A DNA stretch of 64,000 nt from Phymatolithon calcareum (GCA_977006965.1 OZ345363.1:1922001-1986000); one strand, 5' to 3'. Shown: positions 42,087-52,728, counted from the stretch's first letter. Notes: generated from the letters alone by a model not told the origin. A program made the numbers and translations.

Positions 42087-42622
42087 AGAAGCAGCATCTT
42101 GGGAAGAACTCATTTGGAAGGATTGTCGGCAATGTTTGCAATGAAGTTGGGATCAAAGGATCCGGTGCGAAGGGGGGAATGGTCACACACGGAATCCGCG
42201 CAACTGTAACATCTCTACTCCTTGCATCGGGACACGCTGACTCGTCAGTGAGCATGCGAACGGGGCACCGCGATCCTCGCAGCCTTCAGAACTATCAAAA
42301 TTTAGATGGAGACGAGGGACAGCAGCAGCAGCGAGACATATTCCTGGAACAACCACCTTGCCAGCTACCGGGGAATCTGAAGAAGGCTAAACATGAGGCG
42401 ATTGGTGCTGAGACGCACAAAGAGAGTCTCCGCTTGCGCACTTCCCTGGCTCCTACTCCATCGCTTCATGGTACTCCGGAAAACCTTGAGGCGGCGCGCC
42501 ATATGTCTACAACTGGAAGCTCTTCTCTTAGTTTTCTCTCCACCTTGCGCGACGTTTCCGGAAGCACTATTAGTGTTGTCATTAATAACCACCCAATTAA
42601 GAACCCTGACACTTGCAAATGA
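42087..42622 (+). pseudogene. Crypton-type tyrosine recombinase, 3' part
   Basis: Continues the frame broken at 33354 (KNSFGRIVGNVCNEVGIKG). The catalytic core THGIRATVTSLLLASGH then MRTGHRDPRSLQNYQNL carries H-x-x-R, the second His and the Tyr nucleophile. A Ser/Glu-rich tail runs to a stop at 42620. With the Arg in the 5' part, all R-H-R-H-Y residues of a tyrosine recombinase are encoded. The gene is nonetheless inactivated by a stop, a frameshift and the gypsy insertion. Confidence 0.8.
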
Positions 42623-42812
42623 CCTCCAGATGAATCGGTAACTTCATGTTCATCGATCTAGTTTTAATAAAAATAGACTGCAATATTGTTTACAGCTCCG
42701 GTTGCCGAACATGCTCTTGTGATTGATGATGCTCCGCCGAGGACACCTGTGCCACATGACCACGAAGGGAATGATATTCAACTAAAGAAAAGTCGAGATT
42801 CGAAGCTAATTA

Positions 42813-43047
42813 TCTGAGAGTGATTGGTGCCTGGAGGGAATAATTGGAAACCAACCTGTCTTTTCAATGAAGAATATTGATTCCCAGCTCTTCCTGAGAG
42901 ACCAGGTGTACCCTTAGAACATACTCAGATCTGAGAGTGATTGATGCCTCGAGGGCATGATTGGAAACCAGCTTGTTTTTTAAATGAAGAAAATTGATTC
43001 CCAGCTCTTCCTAAGAGACCGGGGACACCCTTCGACCATACTCAAAA
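42813..43047. repeat. tandem duplication, two units of about 117 bp
   Basis: Both units start TCTGAGAGTGATTG and share GATTCCCAGCTCTTCCT and AGAGACC. Non-coding; downstream of the Crypton. Confidence 0.82.
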
Positions 43048-43070
43048 AATAGTATTTTGTCTTGCCCTAT

Positions 43071-44741
43071 ATGTCATCCCTAGTGTCTATGTGACGAACA
43101 CCCTCAATTGAGGGAATTTCCCTCAATTGAGGGTGGATTTAAAAGCTCAAAAACGTTTGTGAAAAGAATGCGGAACAGTTTTTTAGCGCCAGATTCGAAA
43201 AGCTGACCTTTTGTTCTTGGTGGGGAGTACCCCTTTTACTACCTTAAAACCGCGTCGTTCGCCGGTAGGAACGAAAATCTGTTGGTCACTCAGAAAAAAC
43301 ACATCTGCCATGCCTCGAGAAAAAGACCCGCGCCGAGTGGTCGGTGCAGCCGTACACACCAAAGCAACATCATTAACAAGTCTCGCAGAGTGCTGCCGAC
43401 TATACGGAGCTTTTTACAAGTCAAAAAAGGTTAACGGCACTGTTCAAGAGGTGCACGTTGATGAAATCAGGGTCGCTCGAACACGTCACTTCGCTCGAAA
43501 TGGGTCCTTGTTCAGAAACCAATCGAGAAGACTAAGATTAAGACTATCAAGATTGTTAATGTCAAGGCAGGGAAGGCTGAAGAAGGCGCTCATTCCTCTC
43601 GAATGGTTGTATCGAGTCCCAGCAGGCAAAATTCTGTACCTCGAACGCCGGCTTACAGTACTCGCGGTCGAACATCTTCTTCGCCAAACGCCGAGTTCCC
43701 CGTTCAGTATGAACCACACTCTCGACAGAAGGCAACACAAACCTACCATACAGTCAACAGGAGCTCTGAACGCCCTCTTGCGGGCTCTCTCGCCTACAAC
43801 CTGCATGGTTCTTGGGAAAATAATGGCAAGAGGAGCTTGATATCATTGCACGAGACTGTGCGCAGAGTATATTTGCTCATGAAGTGCCACGGTTCGAGCG
43901 CCAAGTTCTATCTCCAGTTGGGGGAAGGATTCCCGGTCAGTTCTGGAAAGTTCGCACTATAAACGGAGAAGTTATATCCGAGAATGGTGGCATCGGGTTC
44001 CACACACCGTACGATTCCTTCATGACTATGTTTCGCCGAGTGCACCTGCGAACAATTCTTGCTTTGGCATCCGCTAAGCTGAAACGAATAGGAACAATGG
44101 AGGCTAAGATATTCGGAATACTCGTCCTCATGAGTTGGGCGCAAAGAGATTTATGGAAGTCTTCCATGGGGAACAAGTATATCCTCGCTCCTTCATTTTC
44201 AAACAGTGGGATGACCACAGCCAGATTCTCCGAGTACCTCCTGTGCGTCACATTCACGGTGTAACCAAGTGAACAAGGGACTATGTTGTCCGTACAGTAT
44301 CGGTAGGCGCTCGTTCAGCAAGGCGCCATGTCCCCCCGGATTCATTTTGCCTCGCGCAATATTCATCGATGTTCTTTGCTCCAAGGGCGGTGTTGAAACC
44401 CACTTAACTCCCCCGAAGATAGAAAGTAAGCCACAAGTGGCATGATGACTACTTTAGCGGTTCAAAACAACTGCAGAGTCTGACAAGTCAAGGAATTAAC
44501 CCTCGTGTTCTCATCATGTTATGGACTTGCTGGCGCCGCAATCAACATATGTGGCACTTCAACTGGTAGAAACTGTTTTGCTAAGCATGTTGAACACATC
44601 CATGAGCTTGATGCGTTTCATGAGCCTAATAATGAGTAGCTTTCGTTGGCAAAAAATAAATGATTCTCATTCCCTCAATTGAGGGAAAAGTGCCCCTCAA
44701 TTGAGGGAAAATTCCCGTCACATAGACACTAGGGATGACAT
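43071..44741 (+). mobile_element. DNA transposon, 25-bp TIRs with subterminal palindromes
   Basis: Ends are ATGTCATCCCTAGTGTCTAT (first 20 of 25 bp, perfect inverted repeats at 43071-43095 and 44717-44741). Inside each end sit two copies of the palindrome CCCTCAATTGAGGG. No target duplication could be matched. The interior contains remnants of a piggyBac-like protein. A short relative without coding capacity is at 25541-25756. Confidence 0.78.
43311..44264 (+). pseudogene. piggyBac-like transposase remnant
   Basis: The first part (from MPREKDPRRVVGAA at 43311) and the last part (43884-44264) are in different frames. The last part contains IFGILVLMSWAQRDLWKS and APSFSNSGMTTARFSEYL. These match in form the start of the piggyBac-type catalytic domain (a GILLLM-like helix, a small residue then W, a short gap, then a conserved Met/Arg-Phe helix). 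The DDD catalytic part is absent. The assignment is by pattern only, and the ends of the element are not TTAA-flanked as piggyBac would predict. Confidence 0.45.
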
Positions 44742-45197
44742 CAGACTCTATGTCTTCAGTGGAAATGACTTCGAAATTTCGAGGGAACAAGTGGAAAATA
44801 AGGATTTTGTACGAGTGTCCTATCAAAACTGCTATGTCAAACCTAGGGATGACATACAAGTAGAAGCAATCAGTTGCAAGAGAAAGCTGATGTCTACCCC
44901 CTCAGCCGGTTGAAAAGCTCTGTTATGGTTTTACAGTAGTTCCTGGACCCCCCATTCGCGGGGGAACAGGCAACTACGAACGCTGTTTGAATATCTCGCT
45001 CTTATTATGAAATGGTATCGCGTATGTGGCTGAGAATACCGAAAAAAGGAAAAACTTTGGTGATGTGAGGCGCTATACCGGATTTTTTGTGTTGTGTTCG
45101 GAAGCAGTTTTGAAATTTGCGATATATAATTGATTGGTCGCTTCTGTAAAGCGCTATGACAAAACTGCCAGCGATGAGATGGAAGCAAACGAACACG

Positions 45198-45250
45198 ACA
45201 AAAATGTTAACTTCTTTCCCGCGGTCAAGAAGTTAACATAATTGTCGTGT
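45198..45250. repeat. hairpin with 23-bp arms
   Basis: ATGTTAACTTCTT and AAGAAGTTAACAT around a 10-nt loop, extended by CACGACAA and TTGTCGTG with two mismatches. Confidence 0.8.
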
Positions 45251-45505
45251 CCGCATTTGGCGCAAATTTGCATTTTGGCGCGCGCTACTGTACATAAGTC
45301 CCTTTCAACTCCCTTCTCGATGCATGTTCCGAGCCAACACGATGGACAGCGCCAACCCAGCGATCGTCGCCACCAGTGTACTCACAGTACTTTTGTCTCT
45401 AGTAGACTCATTGGTGGACAATGGACTGAGCGCTCGATATCGATCCCCATGAAAGAGGCGCGACCGGATGTCGTTCCAGCGCATTTACTCAGTATAAAAT
45501 GAGTA

Positions 45506-45903
45506 CAGTCAGACCTCGATAACTGGAACCTCTTTTTTAGAATAACCTCGGTTAGCAGCATAATCGAGTGCTCCACGAATACAGTATCCTCCAAAATTTA
45601 ACGAAAATTAAAGGATTCTAGAATATTTGATAGGAGCATTACTTCATGTTCGAGGTCACGGGGCATACCTTAAATTTTGTTATAATTTTGTTTAGCGTAC
45701 ACGGAGCATAACCTCACTCGTAGAATACTGTAAGTACTTTTCATGTTTCTCCTGCCATTGGCATACAGTACAGTAGAATATGGCTACTGTTCGGCACACG
45801 TGTGATCCAAAACTTATGATTCAAAATTCGACTTGAGAATAACCTCGATTTTGAGAATATTGGACCATTCCACATTGCCCATGCATTTATCGAGGTCTGA
45901 CTG
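45506..45903. mobile_element. Tc1/mariner (pogo-type) MITE
   Basis: 398 bp with perfect 17-bp inverted ends CAGTCAGACCTCGATAA, flanked by the TA dinucleotide on both sides. TA duplication and CAGTC-type ends are hallmarks of the pogo/Tigger branch. No coding capacity; an autonomous partner must lie elsewhere. Confidence 0.88.
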
Positions 45904-46705
45904 TAGGAGAGGTGAGAACAAGTACAGAACAATGTCCTTGAGAAGGGGCTCCAAAAATTACGGAATTGCTTCAACGAACACGAACACAGCAAATCCGGTA
46001 TACAGTAGACTAATTTGGAAGTGGCCGCGGAATGAATTACAGTACTGCTTCCAGACACAACACAAAACCACCCGGTATAGACCGAGCCTCAGGCTCGGTC
46101 AATGGTGATCCGTGCCACAGTGAGACTGATCACAATTAACAACATGGGGTATCATCCCAGAATAAATTTGCATTAGTTTTGCGGATCGGGACGAGAGGCA
46201 GACCTACAGTAGTCCAGTGGCTCGTGAACTTGTTGATATTGATCCCCTCACCTCAGTACTTTTTACTTCCACTAGAGGTTACAAATGGTATATCCTAATC
46301 CAGCCTTTACATGCTTACAGTTCTGTAGTGTCCCACCGTTGTGCGCTCATGAAGCACCCAGTGGGTACTGAACTGTACAGTATTCGATTTCCTGCACTTG
46401 GGACGCAGCGTGTGCCTTTCAATTAATCAGCTTAATTACGATGCATGGCACTTCAAATAGACATCGATGTAAAATTTTAAATCATTCCTGTGCGTCCAGG
46501 AGCCCAGCTGCGTCTTGAAGAAGCCGTGTCTACAGTAGATCCCAGATCATGACCTTGCTGTGCAAAAGGTTGCACAGCGAGTTCATAAAATTGGATTTAG
46601 GTTCAGCAACACGTACACAGATGTAAATGAAAGCGGAGACAAAACCATTTCCAGTTCCAGGATACTTTTCTATGAAACTGAATATGTCTGCTTGATAATT
46701 TGTAG

Positions 46706-46941
46706 TTTTTTTTTTTTCCTTTCAAGTTTATTTAAAAGCCCCACAGACTTCCGAAGATATGGGCAAGGCTTCCTCTGGTGCTACCTACCTTTGTGTAGCT
46801 CACAAAACGTCCACTAGAATCGCAGACGGGAAAACTTAGGGCTCAAAGTAGTCCTATCTCAGTCCTCTACGGGATTGTTGGTGCTTGGACTCGACCACTT
46901 TTTGCCTTGCATTCTGCGGATTAATACAGGCCTTCCTTCAC
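46706..46941 (-). mobile_element. LINE-D 3'-end fragment with target-site duplication
   Basis: A 236-bp insert whose poly-A tail (as T run from 46706) marks the 3' end on the minus strand. It is flanked by GATAATTTGTAG at 46694-46705 and 46942-46953. The sequence is nearly identical to 56341-56575, the 3' end of a longer LINE-D copy. Confidence 0.88.
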
Positions 46942-47052
46942 GATAATTTGTAGTGCCCCGTGAAGAACGGGTTCAACCTTTAAGAATGGGAAGATCTTCT
47001 CATTTTGGGGTGACATTTCGCCACCAGCAGGAGAACGGCACCACTGCCCATA

Positions 47053-47754
47053 ATGCATTTTTGCATCATCTCTTTCCTTGCCATCTTTTGCATTCTGCAA
47101 CCCGTTCTGGGAAACGCAGTGGAAACGGCTGACATTCCATCACGCTGCGTGCCCCGTTGAACGATTCATCTCGACAAGAACATTTGCGACAATAAAGAAA
47201 AAGACTTCTACGCCTGCTCCGTCTACACTGGCGAAAAATGCAGTGATTTCTGCTACGAACTGATCCTTTCGCGGGCTCTGGAGGCTCGAGCGTGCCGCAA
47301 CCGACCTTCTAACTGGCATCTCTACTTTTTGCTCCGGCGCTGCTTTTTCCAATGTAGGAGAACACGTCATCAAATCAGACGGGCGCGTCGCACTCGGCGT
47401 GTGACCCTGCAAGCATTGGTGTTTGTTGCTGTTGTGAAAAAGTCTATCAAATCAAGGGGGCTACTCTTTCTTCCAGAGATGGAGATTGAGCCTGATCGCT
47501 TCACTTTTTGCCCTTCCAATCCTCCGTGCAATACAGCCATTCCCAAGAGAGCTTGCAGTGGGAACGTATTGTGTCCTTCCATGTCCCCAACCCCCGTGCG
47601 CTCGCCTTGTCCCTCTCCTGCACCTTGCAATGTTCCATCAGCCTCTCCTCCTGCAAGACAGAACTGCTGGTTTTGTCTCTGGCTGCGAGTCAAGTGCCCC
47701 CCTAGCTGCAAATACGGTGGACAAGTCACATGGAGGTTTCAGTGGCACTTCTAA
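47053..47754 (+). pseudogene. secreted Cys/Arg-rich protein, paralogue 3, in-frame TGA
   Basis: 233 codons, the same length as paralogue 4. Signal peptide FCIISFLAIFCILQPVLG, then ADIPSRC, FYACSVYTGEKCSDFCYEL, RRCFFQCRRTRHQIRRARR, KSIKSRGLLFLP, a Pro/Ser/Cys linker and RQNCWFCLWLRVKCPPSC...WRFQWHF with a stop at the family position. The frame is broken only by TGA at codon 36 (47158), where paralogue 4 has CAA. The long downstream frame suggests a recent lesion. A family-E retroposon is inserted 77 bp after the stop, and a LINE-D fragment lies about 110 bp upstream. Confidence 0.78.
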
Positions 47755-47831
47755 TGTCTTTTACATGCTGTCAGACGTGCCTAGTCCCCACCCTTTCTAA
47801 AACGTCTGAATAAACTACAGTATATTGGAGC

Positions 47832-47934
47832 TTGAAAATATGATCAAAGCTACAACGTAGCTGCTGAAACGCATCTCCCTTGCAGTCTCATGAGTGTTAC
47901 TGAGGGCGTTTAATAAATTCAAAATTCAAAAAAA
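47832..47934 (+). mobile_element. retroposon (family E) with target-site duplication
   Basis: A 103-bp insert ending TTTAATAAATTCAAAATTC plus an A run, flanked by AGTATATTGGAGC at 47819-47831 and 47935-47947. The same 3' end recurs at 12394-12442. Confidence 0.85.
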
Positions 47935-48021
47935 AGTATATTGGAGCGAATCCTTGCAACCTACGAAAGATTGCCATATGCACAAACGACAGCTAGCGAT
48001 TTGAGGATGAAGGCGCGTTGA

Positions 48022-48579
48022 ATGCAGTTGTTACAATATACTGTAACAAGTGTTTTGGACTGTCTTTTCTCTACCAATAGTGAAAAGTCAGCCTCCAGAC
48101 GTGAGATCAGCACCCAGCAGCTAGCTGAAAAAGGAATTCTGGCGCTTCCGCGAGAGGTATTTCATCCACTAATTGGGAAAGACCTCTTGAACAATAGGTT
48201 CTGCAGCTTCCTGACTTCTCTCTCTGCAAAGGATGGAGAAAGGGAAAAGAAATTACTCGTTGAGGCTCTTCTTCTCGAGCGGGACGGCACAAAGTCGGCT
48301 GACTTGAAAATATGGACCGACGGCAGCGTTGGAGAAATTCCCTCCAAATTCGTGCGCGACCTTCATCACGGCAAACGAGTTCCGGTTAAATGGGATGAAG
48401 GCTGGTACAATGCGAAGCTTAAATTTTTTCACGAACAACGCCATCAGCAGAACGCAGCAGTGTCGAAATTTATGACCCGGCACGGCAAACCACCGGACAT
48501 TATTCTTTCATATGACGACGGTGACAAACATGCGTATGCCTCAAGCCCAACAGCTTGGAAGCTGTCAGATCCTCACTAG
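48022..48579 (+). CDS. hypothetical protein with Tudor/Agenet-like C-terminus
   Basis: 185 residues. The N-terminal part has alternating charged helices and no known motif. Residues about 115-185 (GKRVPVKWDEGWYNAKLKFF ... DIILSYDDGDKHAYASSPTAW) have the spacing of aromatic and acidic residues seen in Tudor/Agenet folds (VKWDDGWYPA...YDDGD), which bind methylated peptides. This is pattern-based. It sits among retroelements and may be a host gene, a captured piece or an element accessory protein. Confidence 0.45.
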   Translation: MQLLQYTVTSVLDCLFSTNSEKSASRREISTQQLAEKGILALPREVFHPLIGKDLLNNRFCSFLTSLSAKDGEREKKLLVEALLLERDGTKSADLKIWTDGSVGEIPSKFVRDLHHGKRVPVKWDEGWYNAKLKFFHEQRHQQNAAVSKFMTRHGKPPDIILSYDDGDKHAYASSPTAWKLSDPH

Positions 48580-48849
48580 TGGGCTGGATAGTCAGTAGAC
48601 AGCCCTAGTCTGCCCTCTCCAGCCACATGTATGATCGCTAACCCACTCTAAGTACTACCGCTCTCATCTAAGTAAAGCCCTAGTCATCCTTCAGTGCTAA
48701 CAGGTTATGAGCCTATACGCCTAATCACTGACCAACACGGAAACAGAAGTAGCGTGCGATTCTTTGCGATGAGGATGGAGACACTCTCGACATGTACAGA
48801 AACGTCCCGGACAATGTCGGGGGAGCGGGGGTATTGCTGACGCGCGGAA

Positions 48850-50074
48850 TGCCTATACAATATATTCATGGACACATTCGCAGAAGCCGTCTCCAAGACA
48901 GACAGGAACGTTTCAGAAAGTCCTGTGCAATTGTTCGCAGATGATGTCCAGCTTCAAGCGAAGACAGGACGAGGAATGCAGAAACTTCTTGATATAGCGA
49001 CCAGTTGGGCAAGCGAAAATGGCATGAAATGGAACACAAAACCAGGAAAAAGCGAAGTTCTTAAGTACAAAGGACTTCAGAAGCACACGTTTTACTTGGC
49101 AGGACGAGAACTATATCAAGCCTGGAGACTCTCGTATCTTGGGGTAAGCATGAATAACAAGGGTGTTACGGATGACACGGCCATAGCAAGAGTTCGAAAT
49201 GCTGCAGGATGCATACATAAGCTGCGGGAGCTTGGAGTGAATGTTCGAGGATTCAAACCGGAGACATGCATCAGGATCTTTAAGTCGCTAATTATCCCGA
49301 AATGGGAGTATGCGTTACACGTTACTCCAATGACAAATCGATTGCTCTCGGCAATCGAGTCGGCAGAGGGCTTGTTCTACAAAAATGTTTTCGGAAAGTA
49401 TGCCGAACACCGCCGGGACCGAATGCGAGTTCTGTGCCGACTGGGACCACCAAAGATGAGGAGACGTCATCAAGCAGAAAGGTTTGCATTAAGCCTGGTA
49501 AGGCACAAAAAGCGCCTTGAAGAAACAGAAGAGTACGTTGGAAGAGATGAGGACGTAAAGGAAGCAATGAAGGATATTGAATATCTCAAGATGTATGAAG
49601 ACCTGCGACAAGCCCTTCAGAAAGCCCAGGAGGGATCTGTCACGAAGAAGACGAGGAGAGAAGAAACAATTAAGGTATGGGAAAAGGAAGAAGAAGGCAG
49701 GTCAATGAAGATTCCTATTGAAGGCAAGCTACCAGGGATCCTTTACATAGGAGAAAGAACAACACGTTTAAGGTGCCTAAGGTTGACATTCAACCGAGCA
49801 CCCCTTTGGAGGAAATCAGTGTTGGGTGCGTACTGTGGGATTACCGCGGTGGTCGAACTAGTCGCCTTACAACGTACTCTAGCGTCATCGAAGATGAGTA
49901 CAGAAATTGAGTTTGAGTGCAAGAGACTTACAGGAGCTCTTGTTGGGAGAGAATTACGAATCAAGAACGTTTTGAGCAGCCAGATGACTATAGCGTAGAG
50001 ATTATGCAAGAGCTGCCCCGTTACTCCAAGGTGAGGCTTTGGGAGCTCTCAAAAATAAAATCATCAAATATCCC
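48850..50074 (+). mobile_element. LINE-A, 5'-truncated copy with target-site duplication
   Basis: A 1,225-bp insert flanked by CTGACGCGCGGAA (48837-48849 and 50075-50087). The ORF 48868-49998 (376 aa, no stop) begins inside the reverse transcriptase, with the FADD active-site box (LFADDVQLQA) at residue 24. It continues with the thumb-like YLGVSMNNKG and IIPKWEYALHVTPMTNRLL and a charged C-terminus ending RLTGALVGRELRIKNVL. The 3' UTR carries GCCCCGTTACTCCAAGGTGA and ends AAATATCCCC without a long poly-A. It is the reference copy for five to six LINE-A fragments here. Confidence 0.9.
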
Positions 50075-50400
50075 CTGACGCGCGGAAATGAAACAGTGAA
50101 GGAACTGGCGCTCCCCGCCAGAGCTGTCGGGTCTTCATACGACGCGGAGGTTTTTGCTGCAGTGCATGCCTTCCAAGAAGCGCTGAAGCTATCCTTTGCA
50201 CCTGGAAACACTATAAGATCGTTCACCGACAGCAGGAGATGCATCGATGCTATTAACGGACAGCCTGGAAGGTATGGGTAAGATGCAGAAACTATGGGGC
50301 CTTATGGAGCAACTGATGTCCAAGGAGATTTTCGTTGAAGGCATTTGGATACCAAGTCACTGCGTAATTCCAAGAAATGATGCTGCCGAGGACTGTTTAA

Positions 50401-51524
50401 TATTCTGATGGACACCTTGACAGAAAGGATCACGTCCATGAGCTTCAACGATTCTAATGCGAGTCCTCGCTTGAATGCGCTTGCGAACGACGTCATACTA
50501 ATGGCGAGGAATGAAGACGAGCTCCGGGGAATGCTCAACGAATGCTCCGAATGGGCGCAAGTCTATCGAATAACTTGGTCAACCGGAAAGTGCTCCGTCG
50601 TACTCGCAGGTCGAAGGATTAGAGAACCGTTTCTTCTGGCGAACGAGGAAGTTCAAATAAGACGCACTGCAGAATATCTCGGTACGACAATTGACGAGAA
50701 CGGAACTCGAGACGACCGACTCTTGGAGCGATTCAAAAGCGCTGGCGCAAAAGTCCGGCTCATGAGCACTCTAGGCATCATCAGGAAAGGATACAGCACA
50801 GAAAATGCATCAGGCTTTTCAAAGCATTCATCAGGCCGGTATATGAGTACGCCGCGCATATAACTCCCGACACAATCCGAGTATCGAGAACAGCAGTGAA
50901 AGTTCAAAAGGACATCGCAACGATACTGTTTGGAAAGTGGGCAGGGCGGCACTGGAGAAGACTAATGAAGCTATGTCAAATAGAACCATGGGAGTTCCGC
51001 CGACAGCACCTGCTCTCGAAGACTTAGGAAGGTTGTGAAGGAGACACGCAACGCTGGGGCAGAGCTGGAACTCGAGACGCTGGACCGCATGCGAAAATCG
51101 AACGCGCCAACCGATATCCAAAACAGGGGTGCCCTCCGACTAGCCAGGGAACAACAGGAAGCACGCCGCGCTAGGAAAATTACCTTTTCCAAGAATGGTC
51201 TACTGCACCAAACATTGAGGATGAAAGAAAGCAGGCACAGAATTCTCTGCGCAAGATGGTTTGTAGGACATATTCCAAGAAATCCGCCGAAGGTAAAAGA
51301 AGAAATGAGCAGTCAAGGAGCATGGGCAGTCAGAATACTGAAGAGCATCCTGAGAAAGCCAACATGAACCCCTACAGAGTAGACCAACTTGGCCCGAGCC
51401 ATCGACGCGATACTAAGTAATTCTGATTAAGGAACCGAAATTTCGAGTGGAGTAGAATGCTAAGAGATGTGCCAAATTTCCTCGCGTTGGGACACATGGT
51501 ACCTTCTCAATAAATCCACTTAAG
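50401..51524 (+). mobile_element. LINE-B, 5'-truncated and degraded
   Basis: Starts inside a reverse transcriptase: LNALANDVILMARNEDELRG stands where FADDVILMA is expected, so the catalytic Asp pair is partly lost. EYLGTTIDENGTRDD, further frames with stops, and a last frame 51035-51367 follow. That frame has ARWFVGHIPRNPPK and GAWAV, shared with 63410-63740. The 3' end is CACATGGTACCTTCTCAATA. It lies between two halves of the LINE-C frame; no duplication was recognised. Confidence 0.78.
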
Positions 51525-51759
51525 TACGAATTAGCAAAAAGGGCTATTTGCGAATCAAGCCTATTGGATCATCAGAAGGTTCCTCTCACACTCGAGGCAG
51601 CGCGATCAATCATTACGCCTTCCTTACGAGCCGAAACGGTCGCCGTTCCGACACTTCCCCGAGAGCTGCCCATATCCCACAAAGGGGCAGAAGTGACCTT
51701 ACACCAGCTGATTAGAGACTGTACCCCCATGGTGGCCTTGTTTAGGCATGGAGACACAA

Positions 51760-51807
51760 CATGAAGAGAGGCCTTGGGAGCTTTTAAAATAAATCAACAC
51801 ATATCCC
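51760..51807 (+). mobile_element. 48-bp LINE-A 3' end with target-site duplication
   Basis: Only the family 3' end (TTAAAATAAATCAACACATA then TCCCC). Flanked by CATGGAGACACAA (51747-51759) and CATGGAGACAAAA (51808-51820). Removing it restores the LINE-C frame at GDKMSYDPIC. Confidence 0.82.
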
Positions 51808-52065
51808 CATGGAGACAAAATGTCGTACGACCCAATTTGCAAAACCTGTAACTCTGGTTACATGGAAACTGCCGAGCACCTTATTTTGAGGTGTGGTGGA
51901 CGTTCGGTCTCCAAACGTAAGTTTATTTGTAGAGTGGGTACAAGAACCGTAGAAGAGCAATGCCGGGAGGGACCCTTAGCAATACTCAAATTTCTGAACA
52001 ATGAAAAGCTATTGCAGAACAGCTGCATGACAGGAGTGTCCGTACTGCACTCCCAGCAGGCTTAA

Positions 52066-52728
52066 GCGACTCAACCTTGCTGGGGAGCCTGATGCAGTCC
52101 ATGTGGGTGCTTTTGTAGAGAGATCGCCTTAATCAAACCCTGGTAGTTCGCGTCCAAGTTCAGCTTGCACAGGCTACTCTATAAGCCCAAAAGGAGTTGT
52201 GCGAAAATATTGAAAACAAATAGAGCAATCATTGCTCTACTTTCTTGAGCAAAGGGAAACAGATATCCAGTGCCTTTGCAGTTTAGTTGCGAATAGTAAG
52301 GATATCAAAGATGAAATGCCTCCAAATTCTGTGATCTTACTTCTGAATCATCGACATTTCCTGATTCATGGCTGCGAACTGAAAATCAAATGGTCCAACA
52401 CAACGAGCGGTGATTCCGTGCATCAGTACAGTGCGGCTCCTGGCTCATGATGATTTTGATAAGCGCATTGCTGATTCCGCTCACCGAATTGCTCTCATTG
52501 TTTTTGTCATAAGCAAATAGACTTTTTTTAAAACGGACTTATTCGACTTTTGAAAAAGTCGAATAAATCCGTTCGTCCCGATCACAAAGCGCTGGTTCCT
52601 ATTTTTGTGATACAGCTGAGGAACAAGAATCAACGCCGAGATAGAATCCAGTTGGAATTGAGTGAGTCCAACAAGTAAACCCTGAAACGCAGACTATAAG
52701 TTGAACATATGAAGTACTACTCCGACGT
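52066..52728. other. no gene seen; one palindrome
   Basis: Contains the 42-bp palindrome at 52532-52573 with arms TTATTCGACTTTT and AAAAGTCGAATAA extended by AACGGA and TCCGTT. Confidence 0.55.

Larger units (their letters stand above)
45069..46081. mobile_element. possible element bounded by inverted repeats
   Basis: CTATACCGG then TTTGTGTTGTGTTCGGAAGC on the left is matched, inverted, by GCTTCCAGACACAACACAAA then CCGGTATAG on the right. The pogo-type MITE sits inside. True ends may be further out. Confidence 0.45.
44742..46693. other. non-coding, nested repeat ends
   Basis: Holds a lone inverted end at 44861-44914 (partner at 31832), an inverted-repeat pair at 45069-45104/46046-46081, a hairpin at 45198-45250 and the MITE at 45506-45903. 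No gene recognised. Confidence 0.55.
48715..52065 (+). mobile_element. LINE-C remnant (RNase H and C-terminal zinc motif) split by three later insertions
   Basis: Four pieces of one reading frame can be followed. Piece 1 is at about 48745-48849 (NVGGAGVLL). Piece 2 is at 50088-50400: SSYDAEVFAAVHAF, SFTDSRRCIDAING and, after a one-base frame change near 50279, IWIPSHCVIPRNDAAE. Piece 3 is at about 51525-51759 (ELAKRAICESSLLDHQ). Piece 4 is at 51808-52065: YDPICKTCNSGYMETAEHLI then C, a C-X2-C-X7-H-X4-C motif. These are the RNase H domain and terminal zinc motif of a non-LTR retrotransposon ORF2. Interrupting inserts are LINE-A, LINE-B and a LINE-A fragment. Confidence 0.8.
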
